NCBI RefSeq assembly: GCF_000742835.1
Contig: NZ_CP008941.1
Span: forward strand, 825,001-889,000
Length of the DNA stretch: 64,000 nucleotides
Reading direction: 5' to 3'
Source: Candidatus Paracaedibacter acanthamoebae
Lineage (GTDB): Bacteria; Pseudomonadota; Alphaproteobacteria; Paracaedibacterales; Paracaedibacteraceae
Made by a program: the position numbers and the translations under genes. Positions 44,467 through 52,588 of the stretch are shown piece after piece. The notes under the pieces were generated by a model. That model was given only the letters and a program-made list of their open reading frames with translations, ran no database searches and was not told the DNA's origin. The stretch's first letter is position 1, and every line of letters begins with the position of its first letter.

Positions 44467-45339
44467 ATGCAATACAATCCCCTTAAAGGCGCAATTTATA
44501 TGCTTCTGGCCATGTTCAGTTTTGTGAGCGTTAATGCGTTTTTTAAAACACTTGAACATTCTTATCCGCCCTCTCAAGTGGTCTTTTTTAGATATTTCTT
44601 TGCTATTTTCCCCGCTTTCCTTCCAGCTCTTATAGGAAGTGAAATTTCACATCTGAAAGTTAATAACCTTCGAACCCATGCCTTTCGCGGCGCCATTGGG
44701 GCGCTCAGTTTATTTTTGCTCTTCCAATCTCTGAGCCTATTACCCTTGGCTGAGGCCGTTACAATTTCCTTTGCCACATCCTTTTTTGTTACAATCTTTG
44801 CTTACGCGTTGTTGTCTGAAAAAATTCACCCTCTCGTCGGGGGCGCAATTATCCTGGGATTTATTGGAATCTTAATCGTCGCGCAACCCAATGGCAATTT
44901 TTTGAGAATTGGCACCTTGTATGGCCTTGGCTCCGCCATGGCGGAAGGCTTTATTTTGGTTCACAGTCGGTTAATTGCCAGCCAAAATTCCAGCTCAGCC
45001 ATTGCTTTTTATTATGCTTTATTTGCTGCCATTTTTGCAGGCATAACGCTTCCTTTTGTCTGGGTAACGCCCTCAAGCTATGACTTGCTGGTGTTAATTA
45101 CTTTAGGCTTGGGCGGTGGTATTGGACAATACTTCCTGATTGCTGCGACTCGGTTAGCCCCTGCTCAAGTGCTGGCACCATTGATTTATAGCCAACTTTT
45201 ATGGAGTATAATTTATAGTGTAATTTTATTTGATGAAATTCCTTCGAATTCGTTGTATACTGGATTTGGTTTAATTATCGCGGCAGGATTAGTGGTGATT
45301 TTTAAGGATAAAATCATCCAAATTAAACAAGCGAATTGA
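44467..45339 (+). CDS. EamA/DMT-family transporter (second paralogue)
   Basis: A 290-residue protein with ten hydrophobic segments in two EamA halves (MLLAMFSFVSVNAFFKTLEH; FRYFFAIFPAF; LPLAEAVTISFATSFFVTIF; RLAPAQVLAPLIYSQLLWSI). It is related to the product at 119-1015 but clearly diverged. It ends 69 bases before rpsD. In intracellular relatives, such proteins import metabolites like S-adenosylmethionine; the substrate here is not determined. Confidence 0.87.
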   Translation: MQYNPLKGAIYMLLAMFSFVSVNAFFKTLEHSYPPSQVVFFRYFFAIFPAFLPALIGSEISHLKVNNLRTHAFRGAIGALSLFLLFQSLSLLPLAEAVTISFATSFFVTIFAYALLSEKIHPLVGGAIILGFIGILIVAQPNGNFLRIGTLYGLGSAMAEGFILVHSRLIASQNSSSAIAFYYALFAAIFAGITLPFVWVTPSSYDLLVLITLGLGGGIGQYFLIAATRLAPAQVLAPLIYSQLLWSIIYSVILFDEIPSNSLYTGFGLIIAAGLVVIFKDKIIQIKQAN

Positions 45340-45408
45340 CATATGCTATGAAAATGGTGTAAGTAATTCGATAAGATTTATATTTATTTTGGGTATATAG
45401 GTAATTTA

Positions 45409-46023
45409 ATGACAAAGCGCATTAACGCTAAATATAAAATTGACCGCCGTTTGGGTATTAACCTTTGGGGTCGTGCAAAAAGTCCTGTGAACAACCGTAG
45501 TTATGGGCCTGGTCAACATGGTCAACAACGCTCTAAGCCTTCTGACTATGGCTTGCAACTTCGCGCCAAGCAAAAGCTAAAGGGATACTATGGTAACATT
45601 AGCGAACGTCAATTCCGTCGTTTGTATCAAGAAGCTATCCGTCGTCGCGGTGACACCTCTGAAAATCTAATTGAACTGCTAGAACGCCGCTTGGATGCGG
45701 TTGTTTATCGCATGAAGTTTGTTGCAACACCTTTCGCTGCACGCCAATTAGTTAACCATGGCCACGTTGCCGTTAACGGTAAGCGCGTCAATATTCCTTC
45801 ATTCCAATTGAAAGATGGTGACGAAATTTCATTGATCGGTAAGATCAAAGAAAACGCAAACGTTATGGGAGCCACTCAATCCAATGAACGCGATGTTCCT
45901 GAGTATATGACTGTCGACCATAAAAAAATGGAAGGTAAGTATATTCGTGGACCAAAATTCACTGAAGTTCCTTATCCAGTCCACATGGAACCAAATTTGG
46001 TTATCGAATTTTACTCTCGATAA
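45409..46023 (+). CDS. rpsD: 30S ribosomal protein S4
   Basis: S4 is a primary 16S rRNA binder that nucleates 30S assembly. The 204-residue product begins [20 protein letters not shown], has YGPGQHGQ, an S4 RNA-binding motif ([35 protein letters not shown]) and the C-terminal [18 protein letters not shown]. The stand-alone location, outside the alpha operon, is normal for alphaproteobacteria. A strong terminator follows. Confidence 0.98.
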   Translation: MTKRINAKYKIDRRLGINLWGRAKSPVNNRSYGPGQHGQQRSKPSDYGLQLRAKQKLKGYYGNISERQFRRLYQEAIRRRGDTSENLIELLERRLDAVVYRMKFVATPFAARQLVNHGHVAVNGKRVNIPSFQLKDGDEISLIGKIKENANVMGATQSNERDVPEYMTVDHKKMEGKYIRGPKFTEVPYPVHMEPNLVIEFYSR

Positions 46024-46047
46024 TAACAAACTTGTTAAAGTTTTTAG

Positions 46048-46074
46048 AAAAACCTCCTTTATGGAGGTTTTTTT
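46048..46074 (+). terminator. intrinsic terminator of rpsD
   Basis: AAAAACCTCC, loop TTTAT, GGAGG, then seven Ts (46068-46074), 24 bases after the rpsD stop. A textbook Rho-independent terminator. Confidence 0.92.
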
Positions 46075-46100
46075 ATGCCCTTATTCTTAAAAAGAAGGAC

Positions 46101-46316
46101 CGGGAGAAGAGAGCCTTTTTTTCCAGACAAACGGCCACCCCGGCAAGAGAATATATAACGGAGCATTCTCCCTCATTCCGGCCTTGAGCCGGAATCCATG
46201 CCTCTCTTTTGAGGCAGCATGGCTTTATCACAGCTATGCTTTCCTAAGCCTTACCATCATCATCCCGACACCGGTATGGTTTCCGGGTCGCGCTGCACTT
46301 GCCCGGAAAGAAGGTT
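46101..46316. repeat. dispersed intergenic repeat, copy II
   Basis: Nearly the same sequence as 25031-25243, with the palindrome ATTCCGGC-CTTGA-GCCGGAAT in the same place. It is followed immediately by copy III, making a tandem pair here. Confidence 0.82.
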
Positions 46317-46513
46317 CTTTTTCCAGGCAAACGGCCACCTCGAAAGAGAGTATATAGTGGAGCATTCTCCCTCATTCTGGCCTTGAGCCGAAATCCATTT
46401 CTCTCTTTTTGAGACAAAATAATTTTATCACAGCTATTCTTCCCAAAGCTTTGCTATCATCCCGACACCGGTATGGTTTCCGGGCCGCGGTGCGCTTGCC
46501 CGGAAAAAGGAAA
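46317..46513. repeat. dispersed intergenic repeat, copy III (diverged)
   Basis: A decayed copy starting at CTTTTTCCAGGCAAACGGCC and ending CTTGCCCGGAAAAAGG. The internal palindrome is degraded (ATTCTGGC...GCCGAAAT). It keeps the CCGACACCGGTATGGTTTCC segment. Confidence 0.75.
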
Positions 46514-46885
46514 CTTTTCCCCGCTGAACCGAAGAGCCGGGAAAGAAGAGAGAAAGATGGACCGGAAAAGCAAAGAGAAAGGAATAGCTATAGAATCGTT
46601 AGTAAAATTAGATTTGTATTTCTTTCAAGGAAGATATAAATTCCTTTTATTATATAAAAGATTTATTTTCTTTTTATAAGACCCGAGAGAGCGTTTGATA
46701 CCCATTGCTTGCATAACTAAACTACCGAATAAGCAGGCCTTATTTTATAGGACTATATTATCTCATTCTTACCTTGTAAAGACTGCAATACATTCGTAAG
46801 ATTAAGACAAAATTATTTTAAAACTACAAAAAGGTATTTAAGGATAGAAAAGCACTTAATTAACTAAAGAAAAGGGGTTTATCCA
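46514..46885. other. intergenic stretch upstream of hppA
   Basis: About 370 AT-rich bases. Short frames here run out of the repeat and are accidental. It must contain the hppA promoter; AAAAGGGG lies about ten bases before the hppA ATG. Nothing else recognised. Confidence 0.5.
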
Positions 46886-48970
46886 ATGGACCTGTTAATC
46901 CCAGTAATTATAAGCTGTGCCGTCTTAGCCGTCCTTTATTCTCTCCATGCCAGTCGATCGATTTTGGCAGCTAATCCCGGCACACCTGAAATGCAAGCTA
47001 TTGGAGCGACTATTCAACAAGGAGCCCAAACTTATCTTAATCGTCAATATAAGACAATTGGAATTGCTGGTACCTTTATCGCCCTTCTTTTAGGATACTT
47101 TTTATCTCCCTTTATCGCAGCTGGTTTTATCATCGGCGCCCTTTTATCCGGCTTAGCCGGTTACGTCGGGATGAATGTTTCGGTGCGTGCCAATGGTCGT
47201 ACAGCCGAAGCGGCAAGAACTGGCTTGGCTCCCGCGCTGACGGTGGCCTTTAAAGCCGGCGCCATCACCGGGATGTTAGTTGTCGGCCTTGGGCTCTTGG
47301 GGATCGTAACCTACTACTCCTATCTTATCAACAGTAATATTGATCAAAAATTACTACTCGAATCATTAGTTTCCTTAAGTTTTGGTGCTTCTCTGATCTC
47401 TATTTTTGCGCGCCTCGGCGGTGGTATTTTTACAAAAGGTGCTGATGTGGGAGCTGATTTAGTTGGAAAAATAGAACTAGGAATTCCAGAAGATGATCTC
47501 CGCAACCCAGCTGTTATTGCTGATATGATTGGCGATAATGTTGGCGATTGCGCTGGCATGGCTGCTGATTTATTTGAAACATATGTTGTCACTATTGTCG
47601 CTTCTATGCTGTTAGCAGCGATTTACTTTATGGGTCCCTTACAGCATCTTTTGATGCTTTACCCGCTAGTGATTAGTGCCGTTTGCATTATTGGCTCACT
47701 GCTTGGAACCTTCTTTGTCCGGCTAAGAGGTGATAATAAAGTCATGAAAGCGTTGTACAAAGGATTCCTAGCCACCCTAATTATTTCTGCCATTCTAGTT
47801 TATGGAGCAACACGGTGGATATTTAGAGAAATAAAGACTCTGGGGTTCCTTGATATTCTTCCCTTCACAGAAAAAAATATTATGGTGTGTGCCCTGACAG
47901 GTCTTATTATTCCCGCTCTATTGTTCCTAATTACAGAATATTACACCTCCCTCGCCTATCGTCCTGTTAAAAGCATTGCAGCTGCCTCAGTTCCTGGTCA
48001 TGCCACAAACATTATCCAAGGTCTCGCTATTTCAATGGAAGCAACAGCGCTTCCTCTTATTATTATCTCCGTTGGTCTCATCATTGCTTATTTAAATGCC
48101 AGTCTATTTGGTGTCGCTATTACAGCCACCACCATGCTGGCGATTGCTGGCATCGTTATTGCTTTGGATGTTTTTGGCCCGGTGACAGACAACGCCGGCG
48201 GGATTGCGGCAATGGCAAAGTTTCCCGCCGAGGCTCGTCATATCACAGAAATCCTTGATGCCGTGGGCAATACAACCAAAGCCATTACGAAAGGGTACGC
48301 CATTGCCTCCGCCAGTTTGGCATCCTTAATCCTATTCACAGCATTTGGTGAAGATTTAGCCTATTATTTTCCCCACATTAAAGTAGATTTTTCCTTAATG
48401 GACCCCTTTGTGTTGATCGGCCTCTTTCTGGGTGGACTGCTGCCTTATTTATTCGGCGCCATGGGCATGAAAGCCGTGAGTCGGGCTGGCAGAGCGGTCG
48501 TGATCGAAGTGCGCCGCCAATTCAAAGAAATTAAAGGCCTTCTCACAGGCACTCACATGCCTGACTATTCCAAAGTTGTGGATTTATTAACTCGAACTGC
48601 ACTTAGAGAAATGATTGCCCCCGCCCTGCTCCCCCTTTTAGCCCCCTTAATCCTTTATGGATTAATTCATACAGCCGTGGGACAGTCTCAAGCGTTTACG
48701 GCCCTCGGCGCAATGCTTATGGGAACAACCTTGACCGGCTTATTACTTGCGATTTCGATGACATCTGGGGGAGCTGCCTGGGACAATGCTAAAAAATATA
48801 TTGAAGCCGGTCATTATGGTGGCAAAGGATCTGAGGCTCATAAAGCAGCTGTAACCGGCGACACTGTTGGCGATCCTTACAAGGATACAGTCGGACCGGC
48901 AATCAACCCTATGATTAAAATTACCACGATTGTGGCAATTCTTTTATTGGCGATTCTGGCCCGATACTAG
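46886..48970 (+). CDS. hppA: K+-independent H+-translocating pyrophosphatase
   Basis: This membrane pump couples pyrophosphate hydrolysis to proton export. The 694-residue protein has about sixteen membrane segments and the catalytic loops GGGIFTKGADVGADLVGKIE, DNVGDCAGMAADLFETY, DNAGGIAAMAKFP and GDTVGDPYKDTVGPAINP. In VGNTTKAITKG, lysine stands where the K+-dependent group has alanine, so I assign the K+-independent type. It allows energy saving when ATP is scarce. Single gene; no close partner. Confidence 0.96.
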   Translation: MDLLIPVIISCAVLAVLYSLHASRSILAANPGTPEMQAIGATIQQGAQTYLNRQYKTIGIAGTFIALLLGYFLSPFIAAGFIIGALLSGLAGYVGMNVSVRANGRTAEAARTGLAPALTVAFKAGAITGMLVVGLGLLGIVTYYSYLINSNIDQKLLLESLVSLSFGASLISIFARLGGGIFTKGADVGADLVGKIELGIPEDDLRNPAVIADMIGDNVGDCAGMAADLFETYVVTIVASMLLAAIYFMGPLQHLLMLYPLVISAVCIIGSLLGTFFVRLRGDNKVMKALYKGFLATLIISAILVYGATRWIFREIKTLGFLDILPFTEKNIMVCALTGLIIPALLFLITEYYTSLAYRPVKSIAAASVPGHATNIIQGLAISMEATALPLIIISVGLIIAYLNASLFGVAITATTMLAIAGIVIALDVFGPVTDNAGGIAAMAKFPAEARHITEILDAVGNTTKAITKGYAIASASLASLILFTAFGEDLAYYFPHIKVDFSLMDPFVLIGLFLGGLLPYLFGAMGMKAVSRAGRAVVIEVRRQFKEIKGLLTGTHMPDYSKVVDLLTRTALREMIAPALLPLLAPLILYGLIHTAVGQSQAFTALGAMLMGTTLTGLLLAISMTSGGAAWDNAKKYIEAGHYGGKGSEAHKAAVTGDTVGDPYKDTVGPAINPMIKITTIVAILLLAILARY

Positions 48971-49020
48971 GGTCTAAAATATTTTTTTTAAAAAGCTATC
49001 ATTTTTGTCGGGTTTTTTTG

Positions 49021-49049
49021 TTGACAGTATACCCCCAAGTGCGTTAGAA
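49021..49049 (+). promoter_or_regulatory. promoter of tRNA-Asp
   Basis: Perfect TTGACA (49021-49026), 17-base spacer, TTAGAA (49044-49049), about 37 bases before the tRNA. The -10 matches weakly but the placement is right. Confidence 0.45.
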
Positions 49050-49085
49050 AATAAAAGACATCAGCACTGATGATGCTGAAAAGGA

Positions 49086-49162
49086 GGGGGTGTAGCTCAG
49101 TTGGTTAGAGCGTCGGCCTGTCACGCCGAAGGTCGCGGGTTCGAGTCCCGTCACTCCCGCCA
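49086..49162 (+). tRNA. tRNA-Asp (anticodon GTC)
   Basis: A full cloverleaf of 77 bases. The acceptor GGGGGTG pairs with CACTCCC (one G-T pair), followed by discriminator G and encoded CCA. The anticodon stem TCGGC/GCCGA holds the loop CTGTCAC, anticodon GTC. The T arm has GGTTCGAGTCC. A T run follows at the 3' end and may terminate it. Confidence 0.97.
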
Positions 49163-49374
49163 TTTTTTATTCTTCCCCCCTTATATTTAATACCCCAGAC
49201 AATCTAAAGATGCGGAAATTTTAATGCCTAGATTTAGTCAATTTTTTGATGGTATTCAGATGCTACCTTCTGACATTTCCGCAAAAAAAGCTTAAAAAGA
49301 CACAAAGAACAAAGATGACAGGAAAAAAAGTGCTTCTTGCCAATTGGTGAGATATGCTTATTTGAATGTAAAAC

Positions 49375-49403
49375 TTGACCCTCGCCCTTCATTTAGTTAG
49401 GTT
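49375..49403 (+). promoter_or_regulatory. possible promoter of glyQS
   Basis: TTGACC (49375-49380), 17 bases, TAGGTT (49398-49403), with the glyQ ATG 34 bases further. The rest of the 49163-49436 gap shows no feature. Confidence 0.35.
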
Positions 49404-49436
49404 GGAGTATCAACATACTCAAACCATAATACGCCA

Positions 49437-50306
49437 ATGAATCCGCAAGAATCCTTTCAACAAATGATCCTAAACCTACAACAGTTTTGGGCGAACTGGG
49501 GCTGTGTTATTCTTCAACCCTATGATGTCGAAATGGGTGCGGGAACTTTTCATCCAGCAACGACTTTGCGCTCGCTTGGCAAAGACCCATGGAATGCTGC
49601 ATATTTACAACCTTCCCGTCGTCCGAGTGATGGTCGATATGGGGATAATCCTAACCGCCTCCAGTGTTTTTATCAGTTTCAGGTCATCCTAAAACCAGCC
49701 CCAGCGGACCCGCAAAATTTATATTTGGACTCTCTCAAGGCAATTGGTTTTGATTTAACAAAACATGATATTCGGTTTGTGGAAGATGACTGGGAAAGTC
49801 CAACCTTAGGCGCCGCTGGCCTAGGGTGGGAGGTGTGGTGTGACGGATTAGAGGTCACGCAGTTTACCTATTTCCAACAAGTTGGGGGTATTGATTGCGA
49901 TCCGGTCTGTGTTGAAATTACTTATGGATTAGAACGACTGGCAACCATTGCTCAGGGCTTGGACAATGTCTACGATCTTAATTGGAATGGTCAACAGGGA
50001 GAAAAGAAACTCACCTATGCCGATGTCTTTAAACGAAATGAAGTTGAATTTTCTCATTACAACTTTACCCATGCTAATACAGAAAAATTATTTGAGCACT
50101 TTCAAGATGCAGAGCGAGAATGCCAGAAATTGCTTGAGGCAAAGTTAGCCTTACCCGCCTATGACCAGTGCATTAAGGCCAGCCATTTGTTTAACCTTTT
50201 GGATGCTCGCGGTGTGATTAGCGTTGCAGAACGGGCCAGCTATATTGCCCGTGTACGAGCCTTAGCCAAAGGATGCTGTCAAGTTTACGTAGAAGAGATT
50301 GCCTAA
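49437..50306 (+). CDS. glyQ: glycyl-tRNA synthetase alpha subunit
   Basis: GlyQ carries the class II catalytic core of the alpha2-beta2 glycyl-tRNA synthetase. The 289 residues show [32 protein letters not shown], the motif-2 region [16 protein letters not shown] and the motif-3 region [13 protein letters not shown], at the normal family length. Its stop overlaps the glyS start by one base (TAATG), so the subunits are translated together. Confidence 0.97.
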   Translation: MNPQESFQQMILNLQQFWANWGCVILQPYDVEMGAGTFHPATTLRSLGKDPWNAAYLQPSRRPSDGRYGDNPNRLQCFYQFQVILKPAPADPQNLYLDSLKAIGFDLTKHDIRFVEDDWESPTLGAAGLGWEVWCDGLEVTQFTYFQQVGGIDCDPVCVEITYGLERLATIAQGLDNVYDLNWNGQQGEKKLTYADVFKRNEVEFSHYNFTHANTEKLFEHFQDAERECQKLLEAKLALPAYDQCIKASHLFNLLDARGVISVAERASYIARVRALAKGCCQVYVEEIA

Positions 50307-52333
50307 TGTCACAAGAATTTTTATTTGAGATTTTGTCGGAAGAAATTCCCGCCCGCATGCAAGTCCAAGCGATGGCTGACTTTAAAGTTGCCTTTACTAC
50401 AAAACTTAATGCCGCTGGCCTTACCTTTACTCATGTGGAAACCCACATCACGCCCCGCCGTCTTGTGGCTTGTGTTTCTGGGCTTGCATTTTCCACTCAA
50501 GAAATCTGTGAAGAACGCCGGGGGCCGCGTCTAGAAGCTCCCGAGGCAGCGTTACAAGGTTTCCTTAAATCGACAGGATTAACAAAAGACCGCTTAACCC
50601 AAAAAGACGGTTATTGGTACGCCACGCTCGCCACGCCGGCGACACCATCCGAGACTCTTTTACCCGACCTTTGTCGTGACATTATGCGCAACTTTAGATG
50701 GCCAAAATCCATGCGTTGGTACGGCGCGTCTCAGACATGGGTTCGCCCCGTACGCGGTATTCTTGCTATTTTAGAGGGAAAGGCTCTGACCTTTGAGGTG
50801 CCGGAATTTAACCTAACCTCAAGCAATAGAACAAACGGCCATCGTTTCTTATCCGTTGGCGATTTTAAAGTAACATCCTTTGCGGATTATAAGCAACAGC
50901 TTGCAAATCGACAGGTCATTCTTAGCCACCAACAACGTCAAGACTCTATTCTTACTCAGTTGATTCAGCTGGGAAAAAACCAAGGATACACCCTTGAACC
51001 CGATGACAAGCTTTTGGAAGAAGTAGCCGGATTATCCGAGTATCCCCAACCTATTTTGGGCGAAATTGACAAAGAGTTTCTTCACTTACCCAAGCGCGTC
51101 TTGTCCACCTCTATGCGCGTGCATCAAAAATATTTCACCTATTTGGATGCTGATGGTAAGGTAGCGCCTATTTTTGGCCTTGTCGCTAACACAATCCCCA
51201 GCGATGATGGAGCAACCATGTTACGCGGCTATGAACGCGTTTTGAGGGCTCGTCTGAGTGATGCAAGTTTCTTCTATGAGCAAGACCTTAAGACGCTCCT
51301 TATAGATCACCTTCCTCGCCTCCATCAAATTGTCTTTCATGCAAAACTTGGATCCTTGGGACAACGGATCCAGCGTCTGATGAAACTGGTGGAATCAGTC
51401 CCTGCTAAGCGGGCAGCAGAGCTCTGTAAATCTGATCTTGTCACCAGCATGGTGGGGGAATTTCCAGAATTACAAGGATACATGGGAGGTATTTATGCCT
51501 TAGCCCAAGGCGAAGCTTTAGAAGTTGCTCGCGCCATCGAACAACATTACCAACCTCTAGGGCCGGCGGATGCATGCCCCACAGATCCTGTGGCTATTGA
51601 CCTTGCCTTAGCAGAAAAGCTAGACACGCTGGTAGGTTTTTTTGCGATCGGTGAGCTACCGACAGGATCAAAAGATCCCTATGCATTACGCCGTGCCGCC
51701 CTTGGGGTGATTCGACTCATCCGGGAGAATGACCTAAAAGACATAAGGCTGTTTGATAAAATTAATAGATCTCTTGCTCTTTATTTAGATCAAGAAATCC
51801 AGTTAGCAGCAGGATTCGATGCAAATCAGATTCTAGATTTTATCATGGAACGTTTAGGACATGCTCTTAAAGCCGAAGGCTTACGTCATGACACCATTGC
51901 CGCTGTTTTAGGATCAGCTAATCGTGGTGATAATATTTGCGGAGTTGTTGATCGCATACGGGCCTTGAATGATTATCTCACCAGCGAGGCGGGTATTTCC
52001 TTACAAGCTGCCTTCCGTCGGGCTTATGGTATTTTACCAAAGGATAGCCCCATTCCTCAAACTGTCCAGCCCCAGCTGTTTACAGAAAAGGTAGAAACAG
52101 TTTTATACTCTGAACTACAGACAGTGACAGCGCGATGCCAATCATTGTTACAAAAGCATGATTATGGACAATTAATGACAGTGTTAGCGAATCTTAAGAA
52201 TCCCATTGATGCCTTTTTTGAGCTAAAGATCAATGATGACAATTTAGATATACGCCACAATCGCTTGGCACTGCTACAAATGCTCATTAATCAAATAACG
52301 ATCATCGCAGACTTTTCAAAACTAGAGGGCTAG
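50306..52333 (+). CDS. glyS: glycyl-tRNA synthetase beta subunit
   Basis: GlyS binds tRNA and is needed for aminoacylation by GlyQ. The 675-residue protein begins [20 protein letters not shown] and contains RRGPRLEAPEAALQGFLKS, RLSDASFFYEQDLK, KSDLVTSMVGEFPELQGYMG and TGSKDPYALRRAALGVIR, all family landmarks, and a C-terminal anticodon-binding-like domain. The frame opens earlier (50273), but the ATG overlapping the glyQ stop is the natural start. Confidence 0.97.
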   Translation: MSQEFLFEILSEEIPARMQVQAMADFKVAFTTKLNAAGLTFTHVETHITPRRLVACVSGLAFSTQEICEERRGPRLEAPEAALQGFLKSTGLTKDRLTQKDGYWYATLATPATPSETLLPDLCRDIMRNFRWPKSMRWYGASQTWVRPVRGILAILEGKALTFEVPEFNLTSSNRTNGHRFLSVGDFKVTSFADYKQQLANRQVILSHQQRQDSILTQLIQLGKNQGYTLEPDDKLLEEVAGLSEYPQPILGEIDKEFLHLPKRVLSTSMRVHQKYFTYLDADGKVAPIFGLVANTIPSDDGATMLRGYERVLRARLSDASFFYEQDLKTLLIDHLPRLHQIVFHAKLGSLGQRIQRLMKLVESVPAKRAAELCKSDLVTSMVGEFPELQGYMGGIYALAQGEALEVARAIEQHYQPLGPADACPTDPVAIDLALAEKLDTLVGFFAIGELPTGSKDPYALRRAALGVIRLIRENDLKDIRLFDKINRSLALYLDQEIQLAAGFDANQILDFIMERLGHALKAEGLRHDTIAAVLGSANRGDNICGVVDRIRALNDYLTSEAGISLQAAFRRAYGILPKDSPIPQTVQPQLFTEKVETVLYSELQTVTARCQSLLQKHDYGQLMTVLANLKNPIDAFFELKINDDNLDIRHNRLALLQMLINQITIIADFSKLEG

Positions 52334-52588
52334 AGAGGTTAACTCTCCTCCTCTCTCTTTTCAAAACTAGGGCTTTAATTTAAGTTGTTTTCCTGAAATA
52401 AATAAATATTTTATATTCATCAACCTAGATTATTGAAGTCAATTCTGAATCACCTCCATCTTCACAACGCTGTCTTTTACTTAAAAAATTAAAATATTTG
52501 AGTTTTTCTCTAATTAATTTTTTTTATTTGATCTTAGGATGTTTAACACATAGTGTATTAAAAAAATTAAGTTTAAAGAGAGTATAAA

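Noticed and set aside
46409-46679. Plus-strand frames of 68-76 codons upstream of hppA
   Set aside because: They lie in the dispersed repeat and its edge; the repeat has equal frames in other phases, so they are accidental.
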